The notes: generated by a model from the letters alone, not told the origin. DNA of 64,000 bases from Codonopsis lanceolata (GCA_013146195.2 CM028378.1:80472295-80536294), one strand, 5' to 3'; numbered from the stretch's first letter, positions 1 through 10,190 are shown. Made by a program: numbers and translations.

Positions 1-286
1 AATACATCATACGTCCTTAAGAAGATTACAATTTTACAATACAAAAATCAATTTTTTAAAGTTATTTTTAAATTTTCTTTAAAGTCCAAAAACGACATCG
101 TTCAAAACATCATAGGTTCTTATAGTCTATAGGTGAATTATGAAAGAATAGGTTATTGACTTACGATAATGTTTTGTATGATTTAATTATTATTTGCGTT
201 TGTTTATTTCAAATTTTCAACCTAGAAAGACTCGTATAATTTCATATTTTTTTAACGTACAATGAGTATTTTTCAATGAAATAAGA

Positions 287-583
287 CTTGTTTGTTGCCT
301 GAGCAGGGATAATAGTATTATTAATCTCATTACTATTAACATCATCGCTAATAATTATGACTTGTATATATCGGGTGATAGTTTTGAGATTAAAAAGGTT
401 AGTCCTCAATTTTTTTAGTGAAGTCGCTAATAATACCACATGAGCCTTGTTTAATTAGTGAGAGGAAAATGACTTTATCGGGGTAACTCGTGCTATTAGT
501 TATGACAATCAATTGTGTACCAAACATCACGCAACTTAGCTTATTAATCATATCTGTAGCTTAATCCTAACTATCAAACGACA
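287..583. mobile_element. Degenerate hAT-type MITE, promoter copy A
   Basis: The segment resembles the better preserved MITE at 53213-53516. Shared blocks include GGATAATAGTATTATTAATC, TGACTTTATC, a GGGTAACTCGTG-like stretch and the terminal ACTATCAAACGACAC. That end matches the ACTACCAAACAGCAC terminal inverted repeat of the 53-kb copy. It lies about 240 bp upstream of the TATA box of the broken gene. The terminal repeats have decayed, so its ends are approximate. Confidence 0.6.
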
Positions 584-824
584 CAGTAAGTATTTTACAC
601 ATTTTAACTAAGGATAAAATGTAGAAATGCATATAATACGTGTATTTCATAGCAAAGTTTTGATTAAGTCAAGGGTAATTTAGGGATAAAATATATTTAC
701 AGTCTAAATGACAATTTCAATGGCTTTGATCCTTGACACTAAAATACCATAGCAAAGGGTAGTACTGGAATTTCGGTAAAAAGAACCCTAGCAGAATTAA
801 TGAGAAGACCGACCCATCTCACAC

Positions 825-831
825 TATAAAT
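825..831 (+). promoter_or_regulatory. TATA box of the broken host gene, copy A
   Basis: TATAAAT lies about 100 bp upstream of a leader exon that ends in a good GTAAGT donor at 952. Upstream, at about 785, is AACCCTAG, a telo-box-like element typical of plant housekeeping promoters. The same arrangement is kept in copy B (57977-57983). Confidence 0.5.
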
Positions 832-879
832 CTATAATTATCGGACAGCGCAGCCCACAACTTCAGTCTCTCAATTTCC

Positions 880-1623
880 ACACTCACACTCACTGCGTGG
901 CCGCAGATACCAAAGCAATCATCGGTTTTCATGCGACCAAAATTCTTCCATGTAAGTTCTTCTTCACCCTAAGAAGAAGCAATTCAGAATATTTTTTTGA
1001 GAGTGTTTTAGATCTGACTGAAAGCATTAAAAAGCTAATATTCCTCAAGAAATTTGGATCGTTCTTTTAAAATGAAATTTTAAAGTAATTTTAATGATTC
1101 TGATTTGGAAAAACCTGGTTTTGCATAGCTGTAATAAATGTTTGTGCTTTGTATCTCATTTTCATATGTTTACTGGTTTCAGTGAACCATGGCTGGAGTC
1201 AAATTCCGCCAGAAAGGCATGGAGGCTACTAGGGTATGTACTTATAGCAATGGTTTTATATCAAAACTGGTGTTTCAGATTTACGGTTTTATCTTAAACA
1301 TGCCTTTTTTATTTAGGGTTTTATCTCACCCCTTTCCTTTTTATTTAAAGGGCAGATTTGATTTATTCTGTAAAAGTTGACTTTTTTGAACTTGGTTTTA
1401 GTTTTTGCCATTTTAAGATGGAAAAATGGTCTGAAATAATACATTTTCTCTCCTGATTTTTTTGACTCATTTTGTCAAGTTCTTAATGTTAAGAAGCTGA
1501 TGCTTTAATTTTTGTGGCTCCTCTTTCCTTTTTAACATAGGGTGGCATTATTGGAACGCTTAACTGTGATGGAAATTCTCAAATGGTAGAGGAGAAGATC
1601 GTTATTCATGGCATTTCAATGAG
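880..1623 (+). pseudogene. 5' end of an unidentified host gene, copy A (leader exon plus two coding exons)
   Basis: Three exons are visible. The leader exon ends at 951 before GTAAGT and contains an upstream ATG (931) that opens a 7-codon uORF. Splicing to the next exon closes it at once, because that exon begins TGA. Exon 2 (1183-1233) holds the likely start ATG at 1189 and reads MAGVKFRQKGMEATR, then a GTATGT donor. Exon 3 (1541-1623) follows a CATAG acceptor and reads GGIIGTLNCDGNSQMV and onward, ending in phase 2 before GTAGGA. Conserved exon borders and reading frame in copies A and B support a genuine gene. I do not recognise the protein. The next intron is interrupted by a 9.3-kb copia element at 2060 and I could not find a following exon with confidence, so the gene is partial here and may be dead. 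Confidence 0.6.
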
Positions 1624-2059
1624 GTAGGATAATTCCCTCATTTGCAAACCTTAGTTCTTAAACTCACCCTATTTTTGTGACAAGCCCTCTAAAAAGGGCA
1701 TCTCAATTCTTTTATAAGTTTGTGGATTTTTTAATTTTTAATTTTTTCTTATCTCATTAATTTTTTGATGCCAATGATATTTTTGTAATGGAGTATTGCT
1801 TGAAATATGTACTAATAATTGTTAATTCCCTCATTTGCAAGTATCAACGATAATTTGATCATCTTTATGATGTGGATGTTAGTACCTTTGATTCCTTGGC
1901 TTGTTTGATGCATTAATTAATGTTGGAATTTCGTAATGTGACCCATATGAACTAATAGTAAATAAGTTTTAACAATAAAGTATCACATGTATCATCTTTA
2001 TATATATATTATTTCCCTTTACGGATAAACATCATTAACTTAGTAAATGATGCCAATCA
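1624..2059 (+). other. Intron of the broken gene, up to the copia insertion
   Basis: AT-rich sequence without coding potential, matched in copy B (58787-59224). It ends in AATCA immediately before the TGTTGGG start of the copia LTR. AATCA is the left side of a probable 5-bp target duplication; the right side, AATTA at 11385-11389, differs at one base. Confidence 0.6.
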
Positions 2060-2639
2060 TGTTGGGAAAACGATATCACACGTATCACAAATGCCCATAA
2101 AGTCTTCCCAATCTCACACAACGAAATTAAACAAAGTAGCCCAAACTAAGCCAAATTGCAAATAAGCAAAATAAATGAACACCACTATTTTAACGTGGAA
2201 AATCTCTCTCATGTGAGAGAGGAAAAACCCCGAGATCGAAGCCCACAAAATCTCCACTAATCAGTAAAATAGGTGATACAAAAGTGTTCAAACAATTCAA
2301 CCAACTCAACTACTCCAAAGCATCAACAAATTGCAAGAATAAAATGAGTTGATGAACAATATCACCTAAAAATAGCCGTTCTGTCCACGGCCTATTTCGA
2401 ATGATCTAGCCGTTAAAAGAACAATCCAACCGTTCAGAATGTAGAGGGAAGATAGAAGAACAAGCCCTCCAAAAATCGTCACGATCAGAATACATTTCAC
2501 CGTTGGATCGTCACTGCAAGTTTCTGCTATAAACGAGAAATCAACATTAAATTTTCTCTGTGTGTAGTGAAGTAGCAGATGTTCTGTGCATCCTCCTTTT
2601 CTTCTCCTATTGTTGACTATTTATAGGCAGCCAAAAAAG

Positions 2640-3198
2640 AAGAGAAATCATCAGAAGAAGATGAAGATTTGAAATGTTAATTTAATAATATAAACATGAA
2701 GCCCTTCAATAATTAAAATGAAGCATCAATATAATTACAAAAATTAAAACATTCACATTACGTTAACTTAACAGTAACGTTAACTTAAATTGAAATTAAA
2801 TTAAAATAATATTTGAAATGTTAATTTAATAATATAAACAATAATTAAAATGATTAGCATCAATATAATTACCATTAATTTCTTAATTTTAACTTAACAA
2901 TATGTAATGGGTAACTTAACCAAAAAGCAGAGTGAATCCATGCTTAACCTTAACAAACTTAACTAACCCTTAACTTCTTAACGCTTAATTTTGCAACTTA
3001 ACTTGGAGCAACTTGATTTGCTTAACATAACATTAACTTGCTATAGAACAACATATTTCAAGCTTCTCCCTTGTAACATGAAAAACGCTAACGAAATGGT
3101 ATTTTGTAACATGAAAACACGCTATCGAAATGGTATAATGGAACACCATTATAACATGAAAACACGCTATGTTTGTACTTTATTCAAGCGCTAGCAAC
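2640..3198. other. Interleaved mosaic of copia LTR/RNase H tail and pentamer satellite
   Basis: Expected here is the end of the 3' LTR, the PPT and the RNase H tail, as in copy B at 59830-60076. That text is present in order but cut into 10-50 base pieces, such as CATGAAGCCCTTCAA, CAATATGTAATGGG, GTGAATCCATGC and AACAACATATTTCAAGCTTC. Between the pieces lie fragments of the satellite seen at 60455-64000, such as TTAACTTAAC runs and CATGAAAACACGCTA units. Switches occur at short shared strings. This is more like an assembly or polishing blend than a biological sequence. Confidence 0.75.
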
Positions 3199-3259
3199 CA
3201 CTAACTAGAAACAACGTGCCTTCAATGATTAGTAACGTAACGTAAAACTTAATAACGTA

Positions 3260-3540
3260 ACGTAACTTAAAAATAATTTTGAATATTTTTTTAATTTTTA
3301 ACTTAAGTTAATCTTTTGATATTTAAAATAAATTGATTTGGTAATTTAATAATATTATATTATAAAATATAATATTAGCTTAACGAAATTGTTCTTATTA
3401 AATTAAATTCAAGCAAAATAAAAACTATAAATTGAAAGTATAAATTTAGAAAATATTCAAATAAAATTGTTTTATCTATTTAATAAAATAAATTCAAGTA
3501 AAACAAATATATTCAAATACACTTTTTTTGGAAACATATA
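3260..3540. other. AT-rich stretch, no gene seen
   Basis: Very AT-rich sequence with short runs of AATTAAATTCAAG and TTAAATTAAA. It lies between the CACTA left end and the captured DUF1749 fragment. I see no coding region or clear repeat boundary. Confidence 0.5.
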
Positions 3541-3551
3541 ATTTCACTTGA

Positions 3552-4186
3552 TTGGTTTTCCCAAAATTTCAAAGACTCTCTATTTCTAAACTCACGGCAC
3601 TCACTCCCTGTTCAAACAGACCGGTGAATCCTTCGTCTTCTTCCATCCCGACTTCAACGACATCCCTGTTCAAACTCACGTCACTCACTCCCTCTCCAGC
3701 TTTGCCGCCTCCGTCTCCGTCTTCTTTTCCAAAGTCAGATCCCAAGCTCTATCTCCCATCCGACCATCCTGCTTCCAGATCCCGGCGGCTTCAGTGCCCG
3801 ATTTCTTCTCCTCCGGCCGATTTCGCCACCGCCGATTTCTTCTGTTTACAATCCCTTCCATCTCTTTCTTCCCAAACCTCGATTCGATCTCCAAAGTTCA
3901 AGCTATAGACTAGCTCTAGACCACCTCAAATCCACTGTGTTCATGGATGGTGTTTTGAAACGATTCCGTTCGATATGAATCTCCCAACCTCATCTTCTTC
4001 TTTTCATCTACATCCTCTTCATCCACTTCTTGGTTATCCGGCATTGTTCGAGGCCGGTTCGATAGGTCCAGTAGCGCTAAAATCGCTAGTAATATGGCCG
4101 TTTCTGGTGGTGATGGCGCCGGCCCGGTTAATCGGAAGAATCGGTTTCGTGGTGTCATGTTTAAGTATGGTTCTAAGCCAATTCAG
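3552..4186 (+). pseudogene. Captured 5' exon of a DUF1749 (UPF0613) alpha/beta-hydrolase-like gene
   Basis: The C-terminal part of the exon (4094-4186) reads MAVSGGDGAGPVNRKNRF followed by RGVMFKYGSKPIQ, then a GTATTG donor at 4187. The signature FRGV-FKYG-KPIQ, after a serine-rich stretch with WLSGIVRGR, is how I remember plant DUF1749 proteins beginning; the family is related to alpha/beta hydrolases. The likely start ATG at 3975 (MNLPTSSSSF) is in a different frame from the WLSGIVRGR part, so one frameshift disrupts the exon. Sequence from 3552 to 3970 looks like a 5' UTR (CT- and CCG-rich). No downstream DUF1749 exon with the hydrolase core is present. It is a gene fragment inside the CACTA element. 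Confidence 0.65.
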
Positions 4187-4994
4187 GTATTGGATTTTTT
4201 TTTGGTACCTCCCTTTTACTTTGATTAACTTTTGCAAATGTGGTTTTGTGCTTGATTTGAATTGTGTAAAGTTGTGATTTTTTTTATGGATTTAGAAAAT
4301 AGATTATGGAATTGGAAATGCAGTACTGTACATTCAACCTGAAAAATGTGGGTATCTTTTAATTTCTCTTGTATGCTTGTAGGTTCAGTTTGGTGTTTGA
4401 GAAACTAAGGTTTTTGAAATTGTGTTGGACATTTGGAGGTATTGATAAAATTTAGGTGCATTTTGGTGCAAAATTTTGGAATAATAATTATCTTCCGAGG
4501 GATGTAATTTTTTTTCAGAGGGATGTAATTTTTTTTGAAAACCTAGTTCCTTGAACTTTAATTACATTTTTAAATGTGGTTTAGTGTTTGATTGAGTTGT
4601 GTAATTTAGGGTCTTCCATGATGATTTAGGAAATATCTTTTTGAACTGGCATTGGGTACAATGCAATTTTTTTTGTTACTTTTGCAAAATTGTTGCCACC
4701 AGTTCTATTATCTAGATTTTCTACAGCTCGTTAGCAAACTAGAACTAGATTTTGATCGGGCAATGACATCTCAATTAACTTATTATATGGTTTCATGTCC
4801 ATTTTTTTATATATATTTAAATCCATTTTACTATGAAAAATTAAGAGTCCTTGGTTTGAACATCTAAATGTTGCCTTGAACCTTATCTCAAATCATACTA
4901 GTAAACACCAACTTCTTTTATGGATTAAGAAATTTCCGTTTTAGTGCAGCCTAGCTAATACTTCCTCATGTTTCGTAATTTTTTGTATGTGCAG
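4187..4994. other. Intronic or filler sequence between captured fragments
   Basis: T-rich, intron-like sequence without convincing exons. It probably includes the captured first intron of the DUF1749 gene and the junction to the MORC fragment; I cannot place the junction. Confidence 0.4.
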
Positions 4995-5395
4995 CCGTCA
5001 TGGATCATGTGAGGGTTCATCCTAGGTTCTTGCATTCGAATGCTACCAGCCACAAATGGGCTTTGGGAGGTAAAATCTTGATGCAGATATGAGATTTGAA
5101 TTTACATAATATTTATTATAAATAAAAAACGATTTTCTTTCATTATTTTTAACTTTTCTGATTAATGTTTTTTATGTTGCCTTCTAGCTTTTGCTGAGCT
5201 TCTAGACAATGCTTTAGATGAGGTACCTGCCTTCTAAACCCTTAATTTACATGTTTTTAATGAAACTCTTTCCTGTATTCTTGACTTTTTGTTGACTATT
5301 TTTCTTTGTTAAGGTGTGCAATGGAGCTACTTGTGTACAAGTAGACGTGCTTGATAATGGAAAAGATGCTAGTAATAAAATGCTGCTTGTTCAAG
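4995..5395 (+). pseudogene. Captured N-terminal exons of a MORC-type GHKL ATPase
   Basis: Three exons with good splice sites are present: 4995-5069, 5188-5222 and 5314-5395. Joined in phase, they give MDHVRVHPRFLHSNATSHKW, then AFAELLDNALDE, then VCNGATCVQVDVLDNGKD and MLLVQ. This is the start of the GHKL (gyrase/Hsp90/MutL-type) ATPase domain of plant MORC proteins, which act in gene silencing and chromatin compaction. The ATP-binding N-box (E-LLDN) is present. The next motif (DNGGGM) should follow MLLVQ but is absent, as are the remaining ATPase, coiled-coil and C-terminal parts. It lies within the CACTA element, so it is most simply a captured fragment. Confidence 0.85.
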
Positions 5396-6390
5396 GTATG
5401 GACTTTGGCGTGCTATCTTTTTTTATTATTATTTATTATTTATTATGAAGCAAGAAAGGCCAATTATTGTGCAACTCAATTAGTCATCAAAAAGGAAAGA
5501 CCTCCCATCGTTGTCATTATATTTTGATCCCTTTTGACTGCTCTTATCATTTTTCTCTGGTTAAGTAGGTTGAAACTTGCCTTCAAATATGTGCTTATGC
5601 TTTCATTTATGATGTAGTATGACGAAGATTAAGGTCTTGGATGCTAGTGGACCTCCAGGACTTCCAACCTTATTGGGAGGAGCTTCAGAATGATGAGCCC
5701 ATTGCGATATAACTAAGAGTTGTTCTCTGCCTTCCTTTATTTTACAGACTAGGCTGCAAGTGCAGGCAGCTGGTGTTCCTTATCATGATGATATATGCCG
5801 TATGGCATGTTTTGAGATGAACACAGTAAGTTTACAATGCTAATTATAATGTCATTATCTGCTTGAATGCTGATCTGAAACAATTCAGAATTTTGCTTTA
5901 TCTGATGTTGTGATAGAGAGGGATAGAGAGATTGATTGGTTTATTTGTATTGATGAGCATTACTTTTACTTGATCATCAACCATTTACATGGCTTCATTC
6001 TTCTAACAAAGAGATTTGGGGGACTAAAACTAAAAAAATAATCCCAAATACATGTATAAAACAGAATAACTATCAGAGAGAATTATTGGTACCTCATACA
6101 ATTGTCCTAGGAGTACTCCTACATGACTAAGAAAATCCATTCTCCTTTCACTTGTAGAGCAGCTAATGCAATCAAAACATGCATATCAATATAAACCATT
6201 GATTCTAGAGATCCACTCCTTCCGTTCCATGGAAAAAAGTATATCGTCTATTTTAAATGTGTACCAAAAAAGGTCATGTTTCTAAATTTAAGCTGTAAAT
6301 TGTTGATCGCAGGCAAAGATTTCATGTTGCTATGTCTTTTTGTTCCAGCATCATGCTATTAGCCAATGGCAATTTGGGAATTTACACAAT
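5396..6390 (+). other. Possible further captured exons of unknown origin, plus AT-rich filler
   Basis: Two short exon-like pieces are visible. One, near 5638-5713, reads DFQPYWEELQNDEPIAI before a stop. The other follows a TTTTACAG acceptor near 5747-5826 and reads TRLQVQAAGVPYHDDICRM and onward, ending near a GTAAG-like donor. I do not recognise either. The rest (5830-6390) is AT-rich with no coding signal. Confidence 0.3.
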
Positions 6391-6935
6391 TCATTAACCT
6401 TAAACCTAAACCTAACCCCAACCCCACCCCACCCCACCCCCACCCCCACCCCCAACCCTAAACCCCAACCCTAACCCTAAACCTAACCCTTAAACCTAAA
6501 ACCTAAACCATAAACCTAATTCGTAATACTAACCTTAAACCTAAACCATAACACTAACCCTAAACTTAACCCTAACCCCAACCCCTAACCCCACCCCAAC
6601 CCCAACCCCAACCCCTAACCCTAACCTAACCTAAACCCAACCTTAAACCTAATTCGTAACACTAACCTTAAACCTAAACCATAACACTAACCTAACTTAA
6701 CCTAAACTTAACCCTAAACCTAACAACCACCCCACCCCCCCGCCCCCACCCCCACCCCATCCCCACCCCCCCCCACCCCAACCCTAACCCTAACCTAAAC
6801 CTTAAACCTTAAACCTTAAACCTTAAACTTAAAACCTAAACCTTAAACCTAAACCTAAACCTAAACCTAAACCTAAACCATAAACCATAACACTAAACCT
6901 AAACCATAACACTAAACCTAAACCATAAACCTAAT
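6391..6935. repeat. Degenerate telomere-like (CCCTAAA-type) tract with poly-C/A interludes
   Basis: About 545 bp consist almost only of variants of CCCTAAA, AACCTAAACC, CCCTAACC and CCCCACCCC, with the C-rich strand on the plus strand. Perfect Arabidopsis-type CCCTAAA units occur but are mixed with shifted and degenerate units, and with C-rich runs near 6420-6455, 6590-6610 and 6725-6780. It sits inside the CACTA element, flanked on both sides by ordinary sequence, so it is interstitial. It could be a captured or repaired-in telomeric repeat, or simple-sequence expansion. Confidence 0.85.
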
Positions 6936-7016
6936 TTGGTTCTTTTTTGTTTTATATAAAATTCATTAACCTTTAAGTTAATTCGTTATTGTATAAATAT
7001 ACTTGGCAAGTTTGTA

Positions 7017-7142
7017 GGTGCATACCCTACACCTGGCAAATGGATTGGGGAGTATTGGCGGCGTCGAGTATTCCATGAGATTTGGCCCTCGTTTAAAAAG
7101 TTGCCCAACGAGGAGAATGACAATATTTGGGAGGCCTTCAAG
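7017..7142 (+). pseudogene. Possible transposon-encoded exon (plant transposase-like)
   Basis: An open exon follows a TTTGTAG acceptor and ends in AAG before GTAATG. It reads AYPTPGKWIGEYWRRRVFHE then IWPSFKKLPNEEND and WEAFK. The tryptophan-rich W..Y.R..V..IW..FK pattern resembles the plant transposase (Ptta/En/Spm) family found in CACTA elements, but the piece is too short to be sure. Another short open piece near 7222-7255 (EEVYEEATMRM) may continue it. No complete transposase gene was found in this element. Confidence 0.4.
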
Positions 7143-7309
7143 GTAATGTCTTAATATTTTTTTATTTTTATTAAATGTTAGTTTGTAATTAAAATGTTAT
7201 AATTCTATTTTTATACATGGGAGGAGGTCTATGAGGAGGCCACGATGCGTATGGTACGTATGCTAGTGTAAATTTAGTGTATTAATAATGTTTAAACATC
7301 GATTTATGT

Positions 7310-8300
7310 ATGTTTGTTAGTTGGGTAGCCATGTTGATGCTATGAAATCCATGGTTGTAGTTTAATTGACTTTGAAACCAAAAAAGATAATTGTATGTAT
7401 GTTTGGGGGGTGTTAGTGTAAATAGTAAGAAATAAAGGGGTGTTAGTGTATTAATGCTTAAACATTGATTTATATACGTTTGTTAGCTGGGTTGCCATGT
7501 TGATGCTATGAAATCCATGGTTTTAGTTTAATCGACTTTGAAAGCAAAGAAGATAACTATATGTACGTTGGGGGTGTTAGGGTAAATGGTAAGAAATAAA
7601 GGGGGTATTAGTGTAAATTTAGCGTATTAATGCTTAAACATCAATTTATGTACGTTTGTTAGCTGGGTAGCTATGTTGATGCTATGAAATCCATAGTTGT
7701 AGTTTAATTGATTTTGAAACCAAAAAAAATAACTGTATGTACGTTGAGGGGTGTTAGTGTAAATGGTAAGAATTAAAGGGGTGTTAGTGTAAATTTTAGT
7801 GTATTAATGCTTAAACATCGGTTTATGTACGTTTGTTAGTTGGGTAGCCATGTTGATGCTATGAAATCCATGGTTGTAGTTTAATTGACTTTGAAACCAA
7901 AAAAGATAACTGTATGTACGTTTAGTTTACTTGACTTTGAATCTGAACAACATAATTGTATGTACATTGGGGGTGTTAGTGTAAATTTATTGTATTAATG
8001 TTTAAACATCGATTTATATACGTTTGTTAGCTGGGTAGCCATGTTGATGCTATGAAATCCATGGTTTTAGTTTAATTGACTTTGAAACCGAACAACATAA
8101 CTTTATGTACGTTGGGGGTGTTAGGGTAAATGGTAAGAAATAAAGGGGGTGTTAGTGTAAATTTAGTGTATTAATGTTTAAACATCGATTTATGTACGCT
8201 TGTTAGCTGGGTAGCCATGTTGATGCTATGAAATCCATAGTTTTAGTTTACTTGACTTTGAAACCGAACAACATAACTGTATGTACGTTGGGGACTTTGA
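7310..8300 (+). repeat. Minisatellite, about 175-bp unit, six copies
   Basis: The phrase GTAGCCATGTTGATGCTATG recurs with small changes near 7325, 7493, 7668, 7844, 8036 and 8210. Each is followed by AAATCCATGGTT-, TTAATTGACTTTGAAACC-, TATGTACGTTGGGGGTGTTA- and GTATTAATG-type blocks. Spacing is about 167-190 bp. The array lies in the CACTA interior between the putative exon and the subterminal repeats. There is no lasting reading frame, so it is non-coding. Confidence 0.9.
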
Positions 8301-8924
8301 AACCGAACGTGCTTACTTTCAAGCAACATTCATTCCATTTCTTCTCTTTCCATTCTTCTGGTTTAATACTCATATTGGGGGTGGGGGAAATAGGGTTGGA
8401 CCCTTTTGTTATTATTATTAACTAATTGATTTTGGATAACTTGTACACGTATAGGTTCATCCAGCCAAAAAAGCAAAGAAATGCTAATTATGCCATAAAT
8501 GTATTCCTATGGTAAGCTTCTAAAGCTTCTTGTTTGATCCTATGAAAACAATGACTTATTTTTTCTTGTTGATTTTTAATCAAAATAGTAATTTTACTTT
8601 GACAGGTTTTCTAGCTGATTGTCGTGAAGATGAAGGTTTTCTTGATCCTCATGTCGTAGGATTTTTTTAATTTTATTTTTAGGTTTTTTTATTAGATATG
8701 GTTTACATGGATTGGTACAAGTTTAAATTTCCAAGTTTTTGGTATTAATTGTTATATATGGTTTACATGGATTGTTGTAATAACATTTACAGTTTGATGT
8801 TTTTAAATTGGTTTTATATTATTGTTTATTTTGTATGTTTAGTTTAGTATTAATTGTTATATTATAAGGTACAAAAATTTATAATAATAGTATTTTTGAG
8901 TATTTTTTTTTATTTCTAAAAGCC
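8301..8924. other. CACTA interior, little coding signal
   Basis: Short open pieces (ADCREDEGFLDPHVVG near 8612-8660, after a TTTGACAG acceptor) may be remnants of a CACTA gene. The remainder is AT-rich and unassigned. Confidence 0.35.
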
Positions 8925-9156
8925 TTTAGCGACGGAATTTTCCGTCGTTGAAATTCAAATTTAATTAATTTTTAAACGTCTTTAGCGACGGAATTTTCCA
9001 TCGCTGATATTAACCTTTAGCGACGGAAATCGGTCCGTCGGACATCAGTGATGGCAAACCGACGGAAAAATTCCGTCGTTGGGGAGCCATTAGCAACGGA
9101 ATATTGCCTTTAGCGACGAAAAATTCCGTCACTAAAGGTCATTTTTCTAAGTAGTG
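8925..9156. repeat. CACTA right end: subterminal inverted repeats and TIR
   Basis: Repeated in both orientations is the motif TTTAGCGACGGAATTTTCCG and its variants. Such subterminal arrays bind transposase in CACTA elements. The array ends in the terminal inverted repeat TTTTTCTAAGTAGTG (ending 9156). The same motif family covers 60090-60420 next to the left terminus of copy B. Confidence 0.85.
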
Positions 9157-10190
9157 AACTTAGAATCCAACACATTCCGCATCCAGTGGTAATGAACGTC
9201 AACGTGTTTGGACCTAGAATGAAAAACCTCATTCTTACCAAGATGAATGGCACTCTGATTGTCACACAACAGCACATATTGTTCCTACTTGATCCCAAGC
9301 TCATGGAGAAACTTCTAAATCCACAACAATTCTTTACACACTTCAGTTGCTGCAATATACTCAGCTTCAGTAGTAGAAAGTGCAACACATTTTTGGAACC
9401 TCGACTGCCATGACACAACTCCCCCTGCAAACTTAACCAAGAAACCAGAAGTTGACTTGCGAGAATCAATATCTCCAGCCATGTCCGAATCAGTAAAACC
9501 AACTAACAAAGGCTTCTCACCACCAAAAGTAAGGCACAAGTTGGTAGTACCACGTAAATACCTCAAAATCCATTTCACAGCATTCCAATGCTCTTTACCA
9601 GGATTAGAGAGAAAACGACTAACCTTACCAATTGCATAAGCTATGTCAGGTCTAGTACTCACCATAGTGTACATCAAACTACCAACTACTTAAGCATACG
9701 GGACCTTCTGCATATTTTCATTCTCTTCTTCAGTGGACGGACATTGTTTGATACTCAATTTGAAATGAGATGCGAGTGGACACGACACTGCTTTAGCATC
9801 ACTCATGCCAAATTTCTGAAACACTTTCTTGTGACAAGTAAATTTTTCTGGCCCCTCTATCACGAGTAATCTGCATTCCTAAAATTTGCTTTGCATGGCC
9901 CAAGTCTTTCATGGCAAAAGACTTGCTCAACTGCTACTTCAACATGTTAATCCTTTAAGCATTCCTGCCAATAATCAAGATATCATCAACATAGAGTAAA
10001 AGAATGATAAAATCGTTATCTGAGAATTTGTTAACAAACATGCAATGATCAGAAGTAATCTTCTGGTAGCCTTGCTCCCTCATGACAGATTCAAACTTTT
10101 TATACCATTGTCTAGGTGCTTGCTTCAGCCTGTAGAGACTCTTCTTCAATTTGCATACAAGGTTATCCTTTCCTTTAACCTGAAAACCTT
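9157..10190 (-). pseudogene. Copia reverse transcriptase (partial) and RNase H remnant
   Basis: On the minus strand, 9955-10149 reads KKSLYRLKQAPRQWYKKF and LLYVDDILIIG, the RT thumb/palm part with the catalytic YVDD. The segment 9315-9677 reads RPDIAYAIGKVSRFLSNPG, DSDMAGD, RKSTSGF and LSTTEAEYIAA, the classical copia RNase H block. Downstream of the CACTA insertion the frame continues as HWMRNVLDSKL (9157-9190), completed in copy B by LEKVQTDDNG and LTREKLE (59951-60076). Frameshifts separate the pieces, and the N-terminal half of RT is missing. Confidence 0.9.

Larger units (their letters stand above)
1..2640 (+). repeat. Segmental direct repeat, copy A
   Basis: This block is nearly identical to 57155-59830, with only scattered substitutions and small indels. 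An example is an extra CACTCA-type dinucleotide expansion in copy B near 58035. The block covers a MITE, a promoter, three exons of an unidentified gene and the start of a copia LTR, all collinear in both copies. Because the copia insertion point is shared, duplication came after the retrotransposon insertion. The repeat starts at base 1, so it may extend beyond the window. It could be a real tandem duplication of about 57 kb, or two haplotypes placed in tandem by the assembler. Confidence 0.95.
3199..9156 (+). mobile_element. CACTA transposon inserted in the copia element, with captured gene fragments
   Basis: The left end is CACTAACTAGAAAC (3199; CACTACTAGAAACC in copy B at 60077). The right end, read inward on the minus strand, is CACTACTTAGAAAAATGACC, ending at 9156. 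A 3-bp target duplication AAC flanks it (3196-3198 and 9157-9159), as expected for CACTA elements. Subterminal repeats of the GCGACGGAATTTTCCGTCGC type occupy 8925-9150 and, in copy B, 60090-60420. Cargo includes DUF1749 and MORC exons, a telomere-like tract and a 175-bp minisatellite. No full transposase was found, so it is probably non-autonomous. The left 400 bp is affected by the mosaic problem, so the exact left end rests partly on copy B. Confidence 0.8.

Noticed and set aside
3685..4158. Minus-strand frames with charged stretches (for example DNQEVDEEDVDEKKK)
   Set aside because: They are mirror images of the CT-rich and serine-rich plus-strand exon of the DUF1749 fragment.
6391..6935. 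Real chromosome end
   Set aside because: The telomere-like tract is degenerate and flanked on both sides by transposon sequence, so it is interstitial.
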